The notes beneath the pieces were generated by a model. That model saw only the letters and a program-made list of their open reading frames with translations, had not been told where the DNA came from and ran no database searches. A program made the position numbers and the translations under genes. Below, in pieces: positions 26,639 through 39,300 of a DNA stretch of 64,000 nucleotides (positions within the stretch are counted from its first letter, which is position 1; each line of letters begins with the position of its first letter). Location of the stretch: contig RSEF01000031.1 in the NCBI GenBank assembly GCA_003993805.1, forward strand, positions 24,412,676-24,476,675, given 5' to 3'. The DNA is from Himantopus leucocephalus (Eukaryota; Chordata; Aves; Charadriiformes; Recurvirostridae).

Positions 26639-29600
26639 TTATAGCTGCAGTGGAAGTTACACTTCCAGCACATTCCCTCTTCTAAAATGCGCAGTGACTG
26701 GGACTGTTGGTAACCACACGTGTGAAATTGGACACCTAAAGTAATTTTTAACAATATCTTTTCCCTTTGTGCCTCAATTTCTACCTCACTTCCTTTCAAA
26801 TCAGTGTTTGGAAAATATGGAAAGTTTATGAAAGCATAGGAAAGCACTCTACGAACACCCAGAAAAGTTTGCAAGACATTTAATAACTCTCCTTTGGAGC
26901 GGAGCTTCCAGGGCTATGGAATAGTTTGGTTTGGCCTTCAAGAGGGTCACCACTTTCAGAACCTGCTTACTATTCCAGAATAGCACAGGCCATTAAGAAG
27001 ATAAGGCAAAAGACAAGAGAAAAGATGAGACAAAATGTAAGTTGATGCAAGTTCTTTACACTGTGGAGCTGGACTGGAAATGAGCTAGTTTATAGCTAGT
27101 GATCAGGAGTGTCCTTTAAAATTTGTGTATTGAAAAGTAAAAAAAAAAAATTAAAATAAAATGATTATTCGTTACCACCATGTGTGTCATCTGGAAGACA
27201 GAAACCTACCTATGACTAGCATTAGTAACATAACTTCACCCTTTAACACAACTTCATCCTCTACCAGAGAACCATTTGAAATCTATGCAGCCTCTAACAT
27301 CTCTTATTTTAGCAGTTGTGCAAATCAGCTGACATTTTGTAAAGAACATGCAAGCAAAAGCTATGCTAAAATGGTGCAAAATTTGAAAGTACTCATCAAG
27401 AATATACGACAAACTACTTAATTACCTCATATCCAGGCATTAGTAAACTAAAAAGTAAATAGGTAGATGAGTGTGAACGCGTACAGAATCCAAATCTGTT
27501 AAGATTTTGAAGCAACTTAAACTCTGCCCTGCAGGCAGCCGATGAAGAGGAAACTGAAATGTGTGCTGTGTATCATATACACCGCACATTTCCAAATTAC
27601 TCACCACACCCCGACCTGGCAACAAGCCAGTATGATCCCTAAATAACCTGGAGTACGATTTATGAAACACCTTTTGTATTATGCTGCATGACACTGGCAA
27701 AGCCCCAGCCGTTTGGCAACTGGCTGGTCTCCAAGAGGAGTTGTGCAGGAGGAAAAGGAGGGGCTGCCCAGCCTGGTCTCTTGTGCATGGTAGTGTGAAC
27801 TGGCCTCCTTCCACACACTTTTCTTCCAACCCAGCCTCCAGCTGCACTTTGCTGCTGGTTTGCGGTCATTTCACTGATCGGGCGTGAGAAAAAAGTACGT
27901 ATTGGAATAGTAAAATAGTGACAGAGTGAGCAAAGCTGTTGTGCCTATATTGCCTTTTGAGGGGAAACTGGAAGCCAGTTTCTGGACCAGATTTACTCTG
28001 GATGCAGCTGGGAAGTGCAAGAGGACATCATATTAAGTGTAAAGGACCTCATATGCAAAACCAGATCAGGCAGCTTTGTGTACCGTATGCTTGGAAAGGC
28101 TGTTGAGCCCTACAGCTACTTGCAGAAGCTGGAAATTCCTTGCAAACTGTGGCAAGTCATGCCAGGCTATGGAGATCAGAGGAGTCTTAGAAGGAAAGAC
28201 AGGACCATCAGAGGTGGGCAATGGTGGCTGTTAAACTGTTGGTCTGGATTAAAAGAAAAAAAAATCAGCTAAAAAATTTTGGGAAGCAAGTTATTTGAGT
28301 CCCTGCAGATATTAATTTTCAAATAGTCCTATGAAACATGAAGAAGCTTTGCCCCAGTCTAAAAAAAACATGTCTAGGAAGTAACTTCTAGAATTGCTTG
28401 TTTCCTTGTAACCCAACTGGCAAAAACTGGCAGTGATGGTTCCACCACTTTTGGAACTTTTGGAAAAAAAATGCCGTCTACAGTATATATCAGCAATGTC
28501 TTTCCTGGCACAGGTAGATTTGGCCTATCAGACATTTTATATTGATAATACAATATGACAAGTTTTTTGTCTTAGTTGTTGAAAACAATCCCAACAGCTC
28601 AGCTGCAAGTAAATTTCTGAGGTGGAGTTCTAGACAGCTATTATTTCACCCATAAGCTTTTTAAAAAGAAAAAGAAGGAAGAATTTGCTACAATCCCAAA
28701 GCTAGCAGAAACTATTGAAAACAACTATTAGCTACAAATACAGTTGCCTTAGAATAGATATCAGTTACATTCTTTTTATCAGTCCTAGTAATGATGATTA
28801 TTTTTGTTTCCATTAACATCAATAGCTTTTCCAATTATTTTTCTTTACTTCATTTTAAGAAAATATTTGTGGCTGCTACATTCAGGAATACCAAAAATAT
28901 AGCTATTTCTAAAGGACATTTATTGGAGTTATATCATAGAGTTTGGATGATGGAATAATTCTTGCCAGAAGAGCAATTTCCTGAGGTATAATAAAAACAG
29001 TAGTGCTTAATATTAAAGCTTTGTGCTTCGTATTCACAAGTAGCCTAGTGTGGTTATTCAATACAACCACAACAATGTACAACAATTTCTTGTGTGAAGA
29101 AGCGTATATTTTTAAAATGCCAATGAAAACAGAGAAGCCAGTCTACAGTCTTCCTCTCCTCGTGGACAATACTAAAGCCAGTGGCACCTCTGTCCAAAAA
29201 CCTAGACTTGCCAGCAAAGCATCACACATTTATAAACTGGAAATATCTTTCACTATATTTGAAACTTCTAGTGAATGACATAATAAATAGCACCATGACA
29301 GCAGAAATGACACACTGTCTCTTGGCAGGAATCTGGGCAATTTTAGATAAAATTTGTTTAAGGAGGAGAGGGGGAAGAAATATCCCAGTCTATTCAAGAA
29401 AATGGGGCTTTTATATTTTCACACTTGACATACAACAGCATATGTCTCAACTTTTCTTCCTTCAGTCCTTTATGGGACATAAGATCAGCATTAAAAAGTA
29501 GCTTGTATCTGAAAAAAACACCCCATGTCACCTAGCATCAATGCTTGCAGGACATTAAAGTTGTCCTGAGCTTTCCTGCAAGAGCCCTGAAAAGTCAGAA

Positions 29601-30169
29601 GCAGTACCTTTTTGTATCCACTTAATGCCGAGTATGTACACTCCTGGTGACCTTGCATATGAACTCATAGCAGACTGATTAACAGCTTAGCATGGTTCAA
29701 GCCCACAATCTCTTCCAGAAGATGATGTTCAGCTCCAGACAGTGATTTTTATTATCATCCCCACCATTTCACAGCCAACAGACAAATGCAGCTACACTGC
29801 TGTTTTGGACCAACTACTGCCTTCGTAGCCAATTGCACTAGGGGAAACCTGAAATATTCCATTACCATTTTCAGAAATACTACTCATTATCTGTGTTTTA
29901 AATTAGAGTAGCAGTTAGACCTTCTTTTTTTCATATGAAACTACATTTGTGGTATTTTCCTGATTAGGAGATATTTGATGCGAAATGTGTACCAAGTAAC
30001 TCAAAAAATCTCTTTTGTCCCCTTGTTATTAATAAGACAAACTATTCATTTGGCCCACTCAAAAGATGACTACCTCTGTAAAGCTCATACGTAACTATTT
30101 CTATTTACCATCTGTGCTGGGACATAGAGATAGCGTCAGTGAGGTTAGGGGAGGTGTATCTGCACGTAC

Positions 30170-30329
30170 CTTCTGTCTGTAGGATACAGCTCCACAGTAA
30201 TGACATCTAGAGAGTTCCACGCTGAGATGGTGAGGCCGTTGTAGAGGCACAGCATACCAATCATCATGGATTCACTGGTTCCAAACCACAGGAAAAAACA
30301 GCTGATGCCAGAGAGAACCATGGAACCAC
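30170..30329 (-). CDS. SV2C: SV2C exon: TM9-TM10
   Basis: This exon is 160 nt, with acceptor TTACCTAG|GTGG completing a Gly codon and donor AGAAG|GTACGT. It encodes [40 protein letters not shown] and [12 protein letters not shown], then a split Arg. TM9 is [10 protein letters not shown] and TM10 is [26 protein letters not shown] is the conserved cytosolic turn before TM11. It is the most 3' exon recognised. The remaining roughly 60 codons (TM11-12 and C-terminus) were sought on the minus strand below 30170 and not found. Confidence 0.96.
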
Positions 30330-33300
30330 CTAGGTAAGAGACAGGTGAAATGAACATGAAGGGGAGCTGTACTTAAAGAACAATCTTTCTTTGTCTAATG
30401 TTTCTATACACACAGTGTAGCTAAATAACTGACCCATATATTTGAATTAAAAACTAAAGGGACGTCCTCTGTTAGTAGGACCAGTCAGATAGACAAATGT
30501 TGTAAGGGGTTCACAGAGAAAAAAACACATAACTCCTTAAATATTCCAATATATCATAAAGTATTAAGGTGGAACCCTCTCTGAACTCCCAAAGCAAGAT
30601 GCCTGGGAAAAACTAACCCCATTCTTCCTTTTTGATCATCTTCTGCAATTACATGGAACTCATTCCTATATTGTAGCAATAAAAACACTGAGTAGGAATT
30701 GCATTTGTATAGATATATCCTCCGAGAAAATGAATACAATGAACTACCACATAATTATTTAAGTAAACTGAAACCAGATTTGTCATTGCAGGTAAGCCAC
30801 AGATTTCTTTCCACTATCTTACTTAGCAAAACAGATAACAGGCAAAGGACTGCTGGCTCTTCTGAGGAGCTGCTCCACTAGCTGAGGGTTACCTGTGCAC
30901 ATCTCACTTTCTTTTCAGCTGGAACAAAGACAAGCCAATGGCCAGTACTCCCCAAAATCTCATCCCAAATGCCTGAATAGGGGTCTTGTAATATCAGAGT
31001 GGAAGAGCAATGACTGATAATGTGGCACAGCAGAACTGGTTACAGAACCCTTTGTTCTCAGAGTTTCTAAATTGCGAGCTTTTTAAAATGGCACTTGTGA
31101 TGCCGTGAAAATTATATATCTGCAGAAGGAATGTTTTGTATCTCTCTGAATCAAATTCTTTAAAAAGTGAACATGCTACTTTATCAGCAGAACTTTAGTT
31201 CCTGTTGGGTCCATTTAGTCCCTAGTGTTGGTCCGTGTTTTAAAGTGAAGCCCCTACCTAGCATTGTTAACCGTCCAATTCTATCCATCAGAAGAGCAGA
31301 CACAATATTCCCTGGCAACACTGCCAAAGTTCCCAGGAAATTAACAAAGTAAATCCAGTAGGCACTGTAGTCGTCATCGAAAGAAATCTGGCATCCTGTT
31401 CTGATGTGGAAAAATGTGCAATTTATCAATTCGCTGTCAACAAATTTATATTGCTCGAGATCTGTGGAGAGAAGAAAAAGAAAAAGTTCAGCTAACAGCC
31501 CACTCCATGTGCAGCTTTTGATTAAAAACATTTCAAGTTTAGGCAACTTTAATAACTCTGAGCTTTCACTGCTTTGTAAAATGGGACTAGTTATTGCTGT
31601 TAATTTTGATACCCTTTTATCTTGATAGAAAAATATGCAAAGCTCATGAAAAAGAACAACTAAGGCCTGGAATTAGGCAAGTTCTATTACTGTATTTCAG
31701 CTCTGCTTGGACTGTATTTGGTTAAGGCCTTTCAGCACCAGCTGGCCTTGCATAAAAAGCACTGGGTATCTGCAAGTTTCTACCACTTGATCTTACTCAG
31801 TATCAGACGTTCTATTTCCACACCAGACAGCCTTTCAGATGAGTCTGGTGATCGTGCTCAGTTTGGTTTCACTTCCTTTCAAACGAAACATTCCTACAGA
31901 ATTCAGATTAAACTGTTTTTTATTTCTGAGATGGTCTTGTGGTCTTCAGCTTGAACACGGATAAGATAATTCACACAACCCATTCAGGCTATTCTTCTTC
32001 CATAACATTTTGGAGATCCCACCCTATACTTCCACTTTCTTTCTGTTCCTCCTGTCAGCCTTATAACCCTGAATCAAGAATACCTTCCTTCCACACAAAG
32101 AAACCTGGGCGTTGCTTGCTCTGAAACCTTACTCTGTTACTATTATTGATTGCTGGAGTTATGGGAAAGTGGTAAGAAGTGCCCCATCTTTCCAACAAGC
32201 TTAGTCGTCCATGTGCTACTTTCAGTTATGTTTTACTAAACTGAAAAAAAAGACACCTTTTTTAAACATATGAAAATATGCATTCCTGTTTTTGTTACAA
32301 CACTTAGGAGAGTGGGAATGATTACAGATTAGGTAGTTTGAATCCTGACCTTAGATTCCCATGTCACAGCAAGCACAATGAACAAAGTATTTCAACAGTC
32401 CCATTTAGTCTAAATAAAAATACACTAGTTAAAGCTACCTGTAAAACAGTAAATATGTTTTCTTGTCTCTAGACCGAGTCACTTTAGACATGATTAAAAT
32501 CAAAGAGATGTTTATTATCTGAGTCAATATTAGGCCTGTGCTATCCCTAGTGTGGGTGTGATCCTTTCACTTTTCTGTTACAACATTACAGAGGCTTGTA
32601 GCTTTTCATAGCTTTTTATTCCCGCCAAGAGGACTTTTTGTATGCCTTATTAAAAATCCAGAAATTATAAACATAATACGAGAACACACAGCTGAACAAT
32701 GTATGTTCAGGGTTTTTTTCTTTTAATACCTGTGTTGTAGAAGGTGGTATTCACAAAAGTACAGTTCCTGAAGTATGTGTTCAGTGAAGTAATGTCTTCA
32801 AACACACAGTTCTTAAAAAGTGAATCTTCGAAGGTTACTGATTTAAACTTCATCATAATGAACCTGCCCAATACAATTAATTTCTGTCAGTCTACTTTCA
32901 TAGGTTAGAAAGAGCAACAGGTCAAGCTGATGCAGCTATACAGGTCTAAAAAATCTCAACCCCAGTAATAATGTTTCCTTAAAGGCATTCTGGAGACATA
33001 ATTAATGATTGGCTGATTCTAAAATACTATTGATCAGAAAAAAGCATTAATAAGACAAATAGCTCCACATAGCTACCAGCCACAACTGGTAATACAATTT
33101 CCTGGATAATGTTTCTGTTATTACTTGTCCTTAACCATCAACCAAAACCAATGTCATGACATTCATGGAATAGCCTTGTAAAATTACTATTAGTCATAAT
33201 TTGACATTACGATTGGACATTGGGAGATCACGCTCCAGAAACTCAGTATCTTGAAACAAACAAACACCTGCTAGTACCACCAAGCTGGAAAGAAAGAATT

Positions 33301-36300
33301 TTTTAAGAACCTTCGTTTCTCCAGATGAACGCACTGGGCACTGTGTCAGGCTCAAATGCAAAACATACTGGTCCAAGTGTTAAAAAAAAGTTTTTGCAAA
33401 ATGGTTTAACATGAACACAACAATTATATTGCCAGTTAAACAGCTAGATATCTAACTGGAAGTATGTGCTTGTTAATCCTGTGTTTGTGGATGCAATTGT
33501 AATTACTGTGTATATAAAGCAGGTATAAACAAACTGTCAGTAGCTTTTCTTATTTCTGAACATACTCCTTCCTACTGACTCTCATTTAACTCCTAGGTCT
33601 TTGATCATGACTGTCAATCAAGTCATTCATAGAAAAAGTCAATGATGAAGTGTATTACTAGCAGTAACTTTCTACCTCAACGTTACTAGACCAAAACAGT
33701 GCTGTAAGCCTTTTTTAGTACAATTCTACCAAATAACATCATTACGCTAACAAAAAAAATGACAGATGCAGAAACACATCATTATTTTTATGATGTCTTC
33801 TATTTCGCATGAAGGTATGGAAAAAGTTACAGCTAAAAAAGGGCAGTTTTGCTGGCAGATTTCACCTGAAGTGGTAACAGTTTGAAAAGCAGTACTTTAA
33901 TAGTTATATGGCAGTAAGAACTGTTAAAATGGCAAAGCCTTCCAAACAAAGACCTGGCTCTGCTCTAATTAAACCTGGTGTGACTAGCTAAGTATTTTTC
34001 TTACTACAAAACTAGTATTAGGAATAGGAACACACAAATATGCTACCTACGAAATAGTAGGAATTAAACTCACCAGTGAAGTTGTTGGAATGACATCTTT
34101 ATGAGAAAGGAGAGCAAAACCTAATTGTTTTTATCACAGGAAAAGACTTACTAGCTAATGAATTCTTTTTGTGTATTGTCAGAAGAATGGTTTTCAGCCC
34201 ATTAGTTTCAGTTACTATATCATTTCTTATTTGTGACAGACTCTGATTAAAATCAGTCTGGCTTTCAGTGTCAACTCATTATCATTTTTCATATAGCACT
34301 TTCCATTTTAAAATTTAGCATAATTCTAGAGGAGAACAAAGAAAATGTAGCAATTAGATTAGTCAGTTGGAACAGAAATGACAGACTATGTGTCCTACAT
34401 TCTTCTGATGCACTTTTTACCTTTGGACAGGAAACATGTTGTGACTATATTAAAATTGGTGTTGCAATGATTTGAATTAAAACCCAACAGAAATGTAATG
34501 AAGTAAAAAGTTAAGTACTGATGGATCTTCTAGTTAAGAAAGAACATGAAGGAAACACTGAGATTGAGGGTGAGTGCTGTATTGAAATATTTGTGGAGGA
34601 AGAATACCAAATGAGTTCAAACTTCTGTGGAAAATGTTTTGTGAATCTCAAATAACTGTCAGAGGCCTATTAAATTTGCACATTTGAAAGAGTAAATTAG
34701 TGTTTTAGAGTACATTAATGTTAGATTTAGTGTTTTACAAAAATTTTCAGTTCAAATTGATAAGACCTCAATTGACAGAGTGCTGTCAGTAGCTGACAGT
34801 AAATAGTTCTTTGCTTTTCGGAGAACATCTGCCTCCTGGAAAATTATGGCTAGTTTAAAAATGAGATAGCTGCTTTTTTTTTTGTCTGCAATGCATAAAC
34901 CTTTAACTGTGTCAAAACTCAAGTTCTTATAAAAATAATGTTAAAAGCCCCATATCACTAAAATAATTAATTTTATTCACTTAAATATAGATTTTCCTAT
35001 GGAAGTAAAAACTACGTAGCACCATGACTTCCAGGAGACCATTCACATGGTTATTCTGTATATTTCTTAACAGAAACCAGATACCTAAAACAGCTGTGTT
35101 TAATTTACCGGTGAGTTATCTAGTTATCTGTAAAGTCCAGATAGAGCCTTAATATATTTAGATTCAGTTAAAAAACACAAAAGGCATTGCCAACGTGTTG
35201 TTTCACATTTCAGAGCTGTTCATACTTTTTATTGATTTACAGTAACATTTAGCTTTTATTTTTCTGTGACAAGATCCTAACCTCTGAATGTTCAGCGTTT
35301 TCACAGAAGCGTCTTTCATCGATATAGGAAAAGAACCAGCAACAGAGATGAAAGTACGTCCTTCCCCAGCCCCCTACAATATGCTGCATGTGTTGTGTCT
35401 GAAAATCTTTGAATCCCACTGTGAAAGGAAGTATCATTAACTTAGGCTTTTTGGTCTGTTTTTGAGGGTGACAAGGAAGCTGGCTTCGCATGAGGGATCC
35501 TCACAAAGGAACCACCAGTGCATGTACAGGTCCACTTCTCCCCATGCTCCATGAGTTATACGAAATCAAGAACAGAAATAAATTCCCATTAAAAAACAAC
35601 AGACCCATCCATCATTAGCTAGTGGAGAAAAACATTAGATTATTAGGATGTATTTTAAAACATGCATTTATTTATTCCAGCCAAGTCAGGATATTAGGAA
35701 ATCTCTAAACCTGTCATTGATGTATTCTCCATTGCTGTGAATCTGATTTTCCAGTGTGAAGTTGAAGACGAAATGGGAAACCTCCTCATTGCGGAAATGT
35801 TTCACTCGGGACGCATACTCGTCTGACTGCAGATGTTTAATGACATCGGGAAACCAGACAGATAAGCCGTAGTAGCTGGGAAAAACAGAAAAAGCTCAGT
35901 CGCCAATCTCACTTGTTCGGAAATCTGTGAGAGGTGAGGACAAGCAGCTCCCTCGGCTGCTTATGTGATGGAGCAGTTACTCCATCATAATAAAATCCTC
36001 CATAATATAAAAATATTGAAAGATGCTGACACCAGAAGATGCCAGTTTTCTGAAGCAGATATTATTGATGAGTCAGGCTTGCAACCAAGAACAGACTAAT
36101 TGATAAATATAACATTTTGTGGGAAGATACTGAATAAAACCTTTCTGAACAAGAAGGATAACCACAGCAACAGAAATTTGCATGCAGATCATTCTTCTGT
36201 CTGTCAAGTCTATCAAAAATGGTTTAAGATCTCAGCCACTCTTACCCAAAAGACAGGGTGAACCATACAGCCGTAAGTTTGATCGTATTATCCTTCACTG

Positions 36301-39300
36301 GGTAGTTGAAGCATCTCATAAACGTCAACCAAATCTGTAAATCATTAGGAAATACATTTCTTATAAATTGTATTTTGAACAATTTTGTTAAATTATAGAA
36401 GCTTTTTGATCCTGATTTGCTTGCTTCTTCAGGGCATCAGAGACAGCAGATCAGCTCTTTGATACTGACCATATCTATACTTCTCATAGAAGTATGTTAA
36501 TCTCCAGCTATTGCCAGGTTGTGCAAGTTCTGTGACTTTTCAGCTTCTTTTCATAGAATAATAGAATTGTTTGGATTGGAAGCGAGCTTTAGAGATCATC
36601 TAGTCCAATCTCCCGTGATGGGCAGGTACATCTTCCACTAGATCTGGTTGCTCAAAGTCCCATCCAATCTGACCTTGAATGCTTCCAGAGATGGGACATC
36701 CACAACTTCCCTGGGTAACATCTCCAGTGTCTCACCACCCTCATCGTAAAAAAGTTCTTCTTAATGTCCAGTCTAAATCTATCCTCTTTCAGTTTAAAAC
36801 TGTTACCTCCTGTCACTACAGACCTTGGTAAAAACTCTTTCTCCAGCGTTCTAGTAAGTCCTCTTTAAGTATTTAAAGGCTGGATTTAAATCCCTGGAAC
36901 CTACTCTTCTCCAGGCTGAACAGCCTCAACTCTCTCAGCCTGTCCTCATAGGAGAGGTGCTCCAGACCTCTGATCATTTTTGTGACCCTGGTCTGGACAT
37001 GGTCCAACAGGTCCATGTGTTTCCTGTGCTGAGGGCTCCAGAGACGGACGCGGTACTCCAGGTGGGGTCTCACCAGAGCGGAGCAGATGGGCAGAATCAC
37101 CTCCCTCGACCTGCTGGCCACACTTCTTTTGCTACAGCCCAGGATATGGTTGGCTTTCTGTGCTGCAAGCACATGTTGCCGGCTCATACCAAATTTTTTA
37201 TACACCAGTGTGAACTGTGTCCATTAATTCATCATTGCTCTGATCACCTCAAACTTTCCTAATCTCTAGGCAGCTTCATTTCATTGCCTCAAATAAACCA
37301 AAGATGTTGTCAGAAAGGTTTCTTCTCACTTCTCAGTACTACACTGCTTTTATATTAGACAAACTATATCCCATAATTCAACAGGGATGCACTCAGAGTT
37401 TGATTTACCATAACCTACCACAGCTAGAAATTGGTACTTCAACTATATGAGGAAAAGCTGGGACTACCCTCAGGTCAGAGATGCTACAGCAAAACTGACT
37501 GAGAATGGTGTTCTCCTTTCTCTTTTATCTCAAGATGATCTCCTCCTTTTGAAGAGAAGACGCAGTCTGTCCTAGGAGGTTTCAGCACACATTATGCAAC
37601 AAGGAAGCTACTCTGACCCAGAGGCTAGCCCAGCGAGGTAACAAGGATGTGAGATAACCAAGCTCCTTTAAAACTGGTTTAGTAACAAGGCCAAAACATA
37701 GTATTTTAATCTTCAACCACACCATTTTTGGACAAATAACTATAAAAGTAGACACTTCCTGNTTTTTTTTTTTTTTTTCATAGGGAAAATGCCTTTTTTC
37801 CAAGCAAAGCAAATTTGTGACAAGCTCTGGTTTACAACATCTCATTATCGCTCTGGAGAGCTCTAAGACACCAGATTTTTAACAGTTGTGAAAAGCTATT
37901 TTTGACATTTTTTAATTATTTTTTTAAATGAGATTTTTCTCAATATTCATTACGAGGTTCAATTATTTCAGTTTAGCAAAAAAGGAAAAAAGATACAGAG
38001 CACAGACCCAGTGAGTTTGTATTCAATTCTCTGAAATAGCTCTAATGTAGTTTTCTGGTAAAATATTTGACATGCCTAAAAAAACACGCAGATACGAGGC
38101 CTTATAAAGGTTCTATTGACATTCATTTACACAACTTATTCACAACTTTACCATTTGTAAGTAATGAGGTCACCCCAAGTTCCTGCTGATAGTTTTTCAT
38201 CTCATCATATGTCACCTCTTTCCATAGGTATATGTGGATATGCATTCCCAGTACATATTATATTGTGGTGCTTGGGAATATGGCTACGAAACTATTAGCC
38301 ATCACTTGTGTGAAGAGCAATGCAGCATTTTCCTCCTCAGAAGCTGGGACCAACCTCTGTGATTCACCTTCTGGGTAAGGAAAGCAGAATCTTACACTGG
38401 TTCCTGAATTTTCTAGTTGCATGGAAAATGTAGCATTGCAGCTATCACCAGCATGAGCTCAATAAATCCATCCTGTTTCTGAAGGCTAATTGAAAAGAAG
38501 AAAGGTAATTACAGAATGAACAGAGATGCTGTTACTTACACCATATAGCTCTGTACGAATTCTAACAAAACACCTCCTGTACCAAGTTCCGGTATCGCTC
38601 TCTATTTCTATGAGTTCATCGATCTGCTTTGGAGTTTTGATTCTGTTAACCTAGAAATAAAAAAGAACAGCAAATATTTGCATTTTCTTGAATCATTACC
38701 TGCCTGTCGAGGAGTATTGGAAAGTTTTAATAAATCCCATAAACCAAAAATGAGCAGATATTAAACCTGTGTCTACACTAGAAATACTGTAGAAATATAA
38801 AGGAATAGTAGCACGCTATAGTGCCAAAGTTCATTATGGATGCAACTGTATTGGAAAAGCTCTACTTTCAAAGCATGCAGGAAACCCATTTCCTCCGACT
38901 GAAACAAGCTGTTACTGTCAGGTTCTGCTAGAGTGTTGCTGTACATACCCCTAATGCCACAAAGGATAGAACATTATTTAAACCCTCATTTAACCATGTC
39001 CAGAGTTTGCTATCAAGCGGTTTCTGATTTGTTATCACAACATTGTTGAAAGTCTTTTGATTAAAGACACAGTAATGAAAATAGAAGTATTTGAAATGTC
39101 AAGGACTAATAGTTGAATAATATTTTTCTTTTTTCTTATTTCCTGTAGTGTTAGGCAGGAAACTGTCTTTTGGATATTGACTTTAGCTATCCTTTTTAAC
39201 GAGAAAATGTTAGGTGAAATGATCTGGAACAACGCATGCTATTGCTGTTATGAGCAATCATATTCTTCATCTAAACTCAAATGAGATAAACAGACATCAG

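Larger units (their letters stand above)
20429..30169. other. AT-rich non-coding stretch 3' of the last recognised SV2C exon
   Basis: No exon recognised. It holds the duplicated contig edge at 21068-21146 and the MIR-like SINE with adjoining palindrome at 26459-26638. The missing SV2C exons for TM11-12 would be expected here or further left; no minus-strand segment encoding a GFGFLNALCK-like sequence was seen. Confidence 0.5.

Noticed and set aside
27440..27847. A 135-codon minus-strand open frame, considered as an SV2C 3' exon
   Set aside because: The translation has no TM11-12-like hydrophobic segments and none of the SV2 C-terminal residues.
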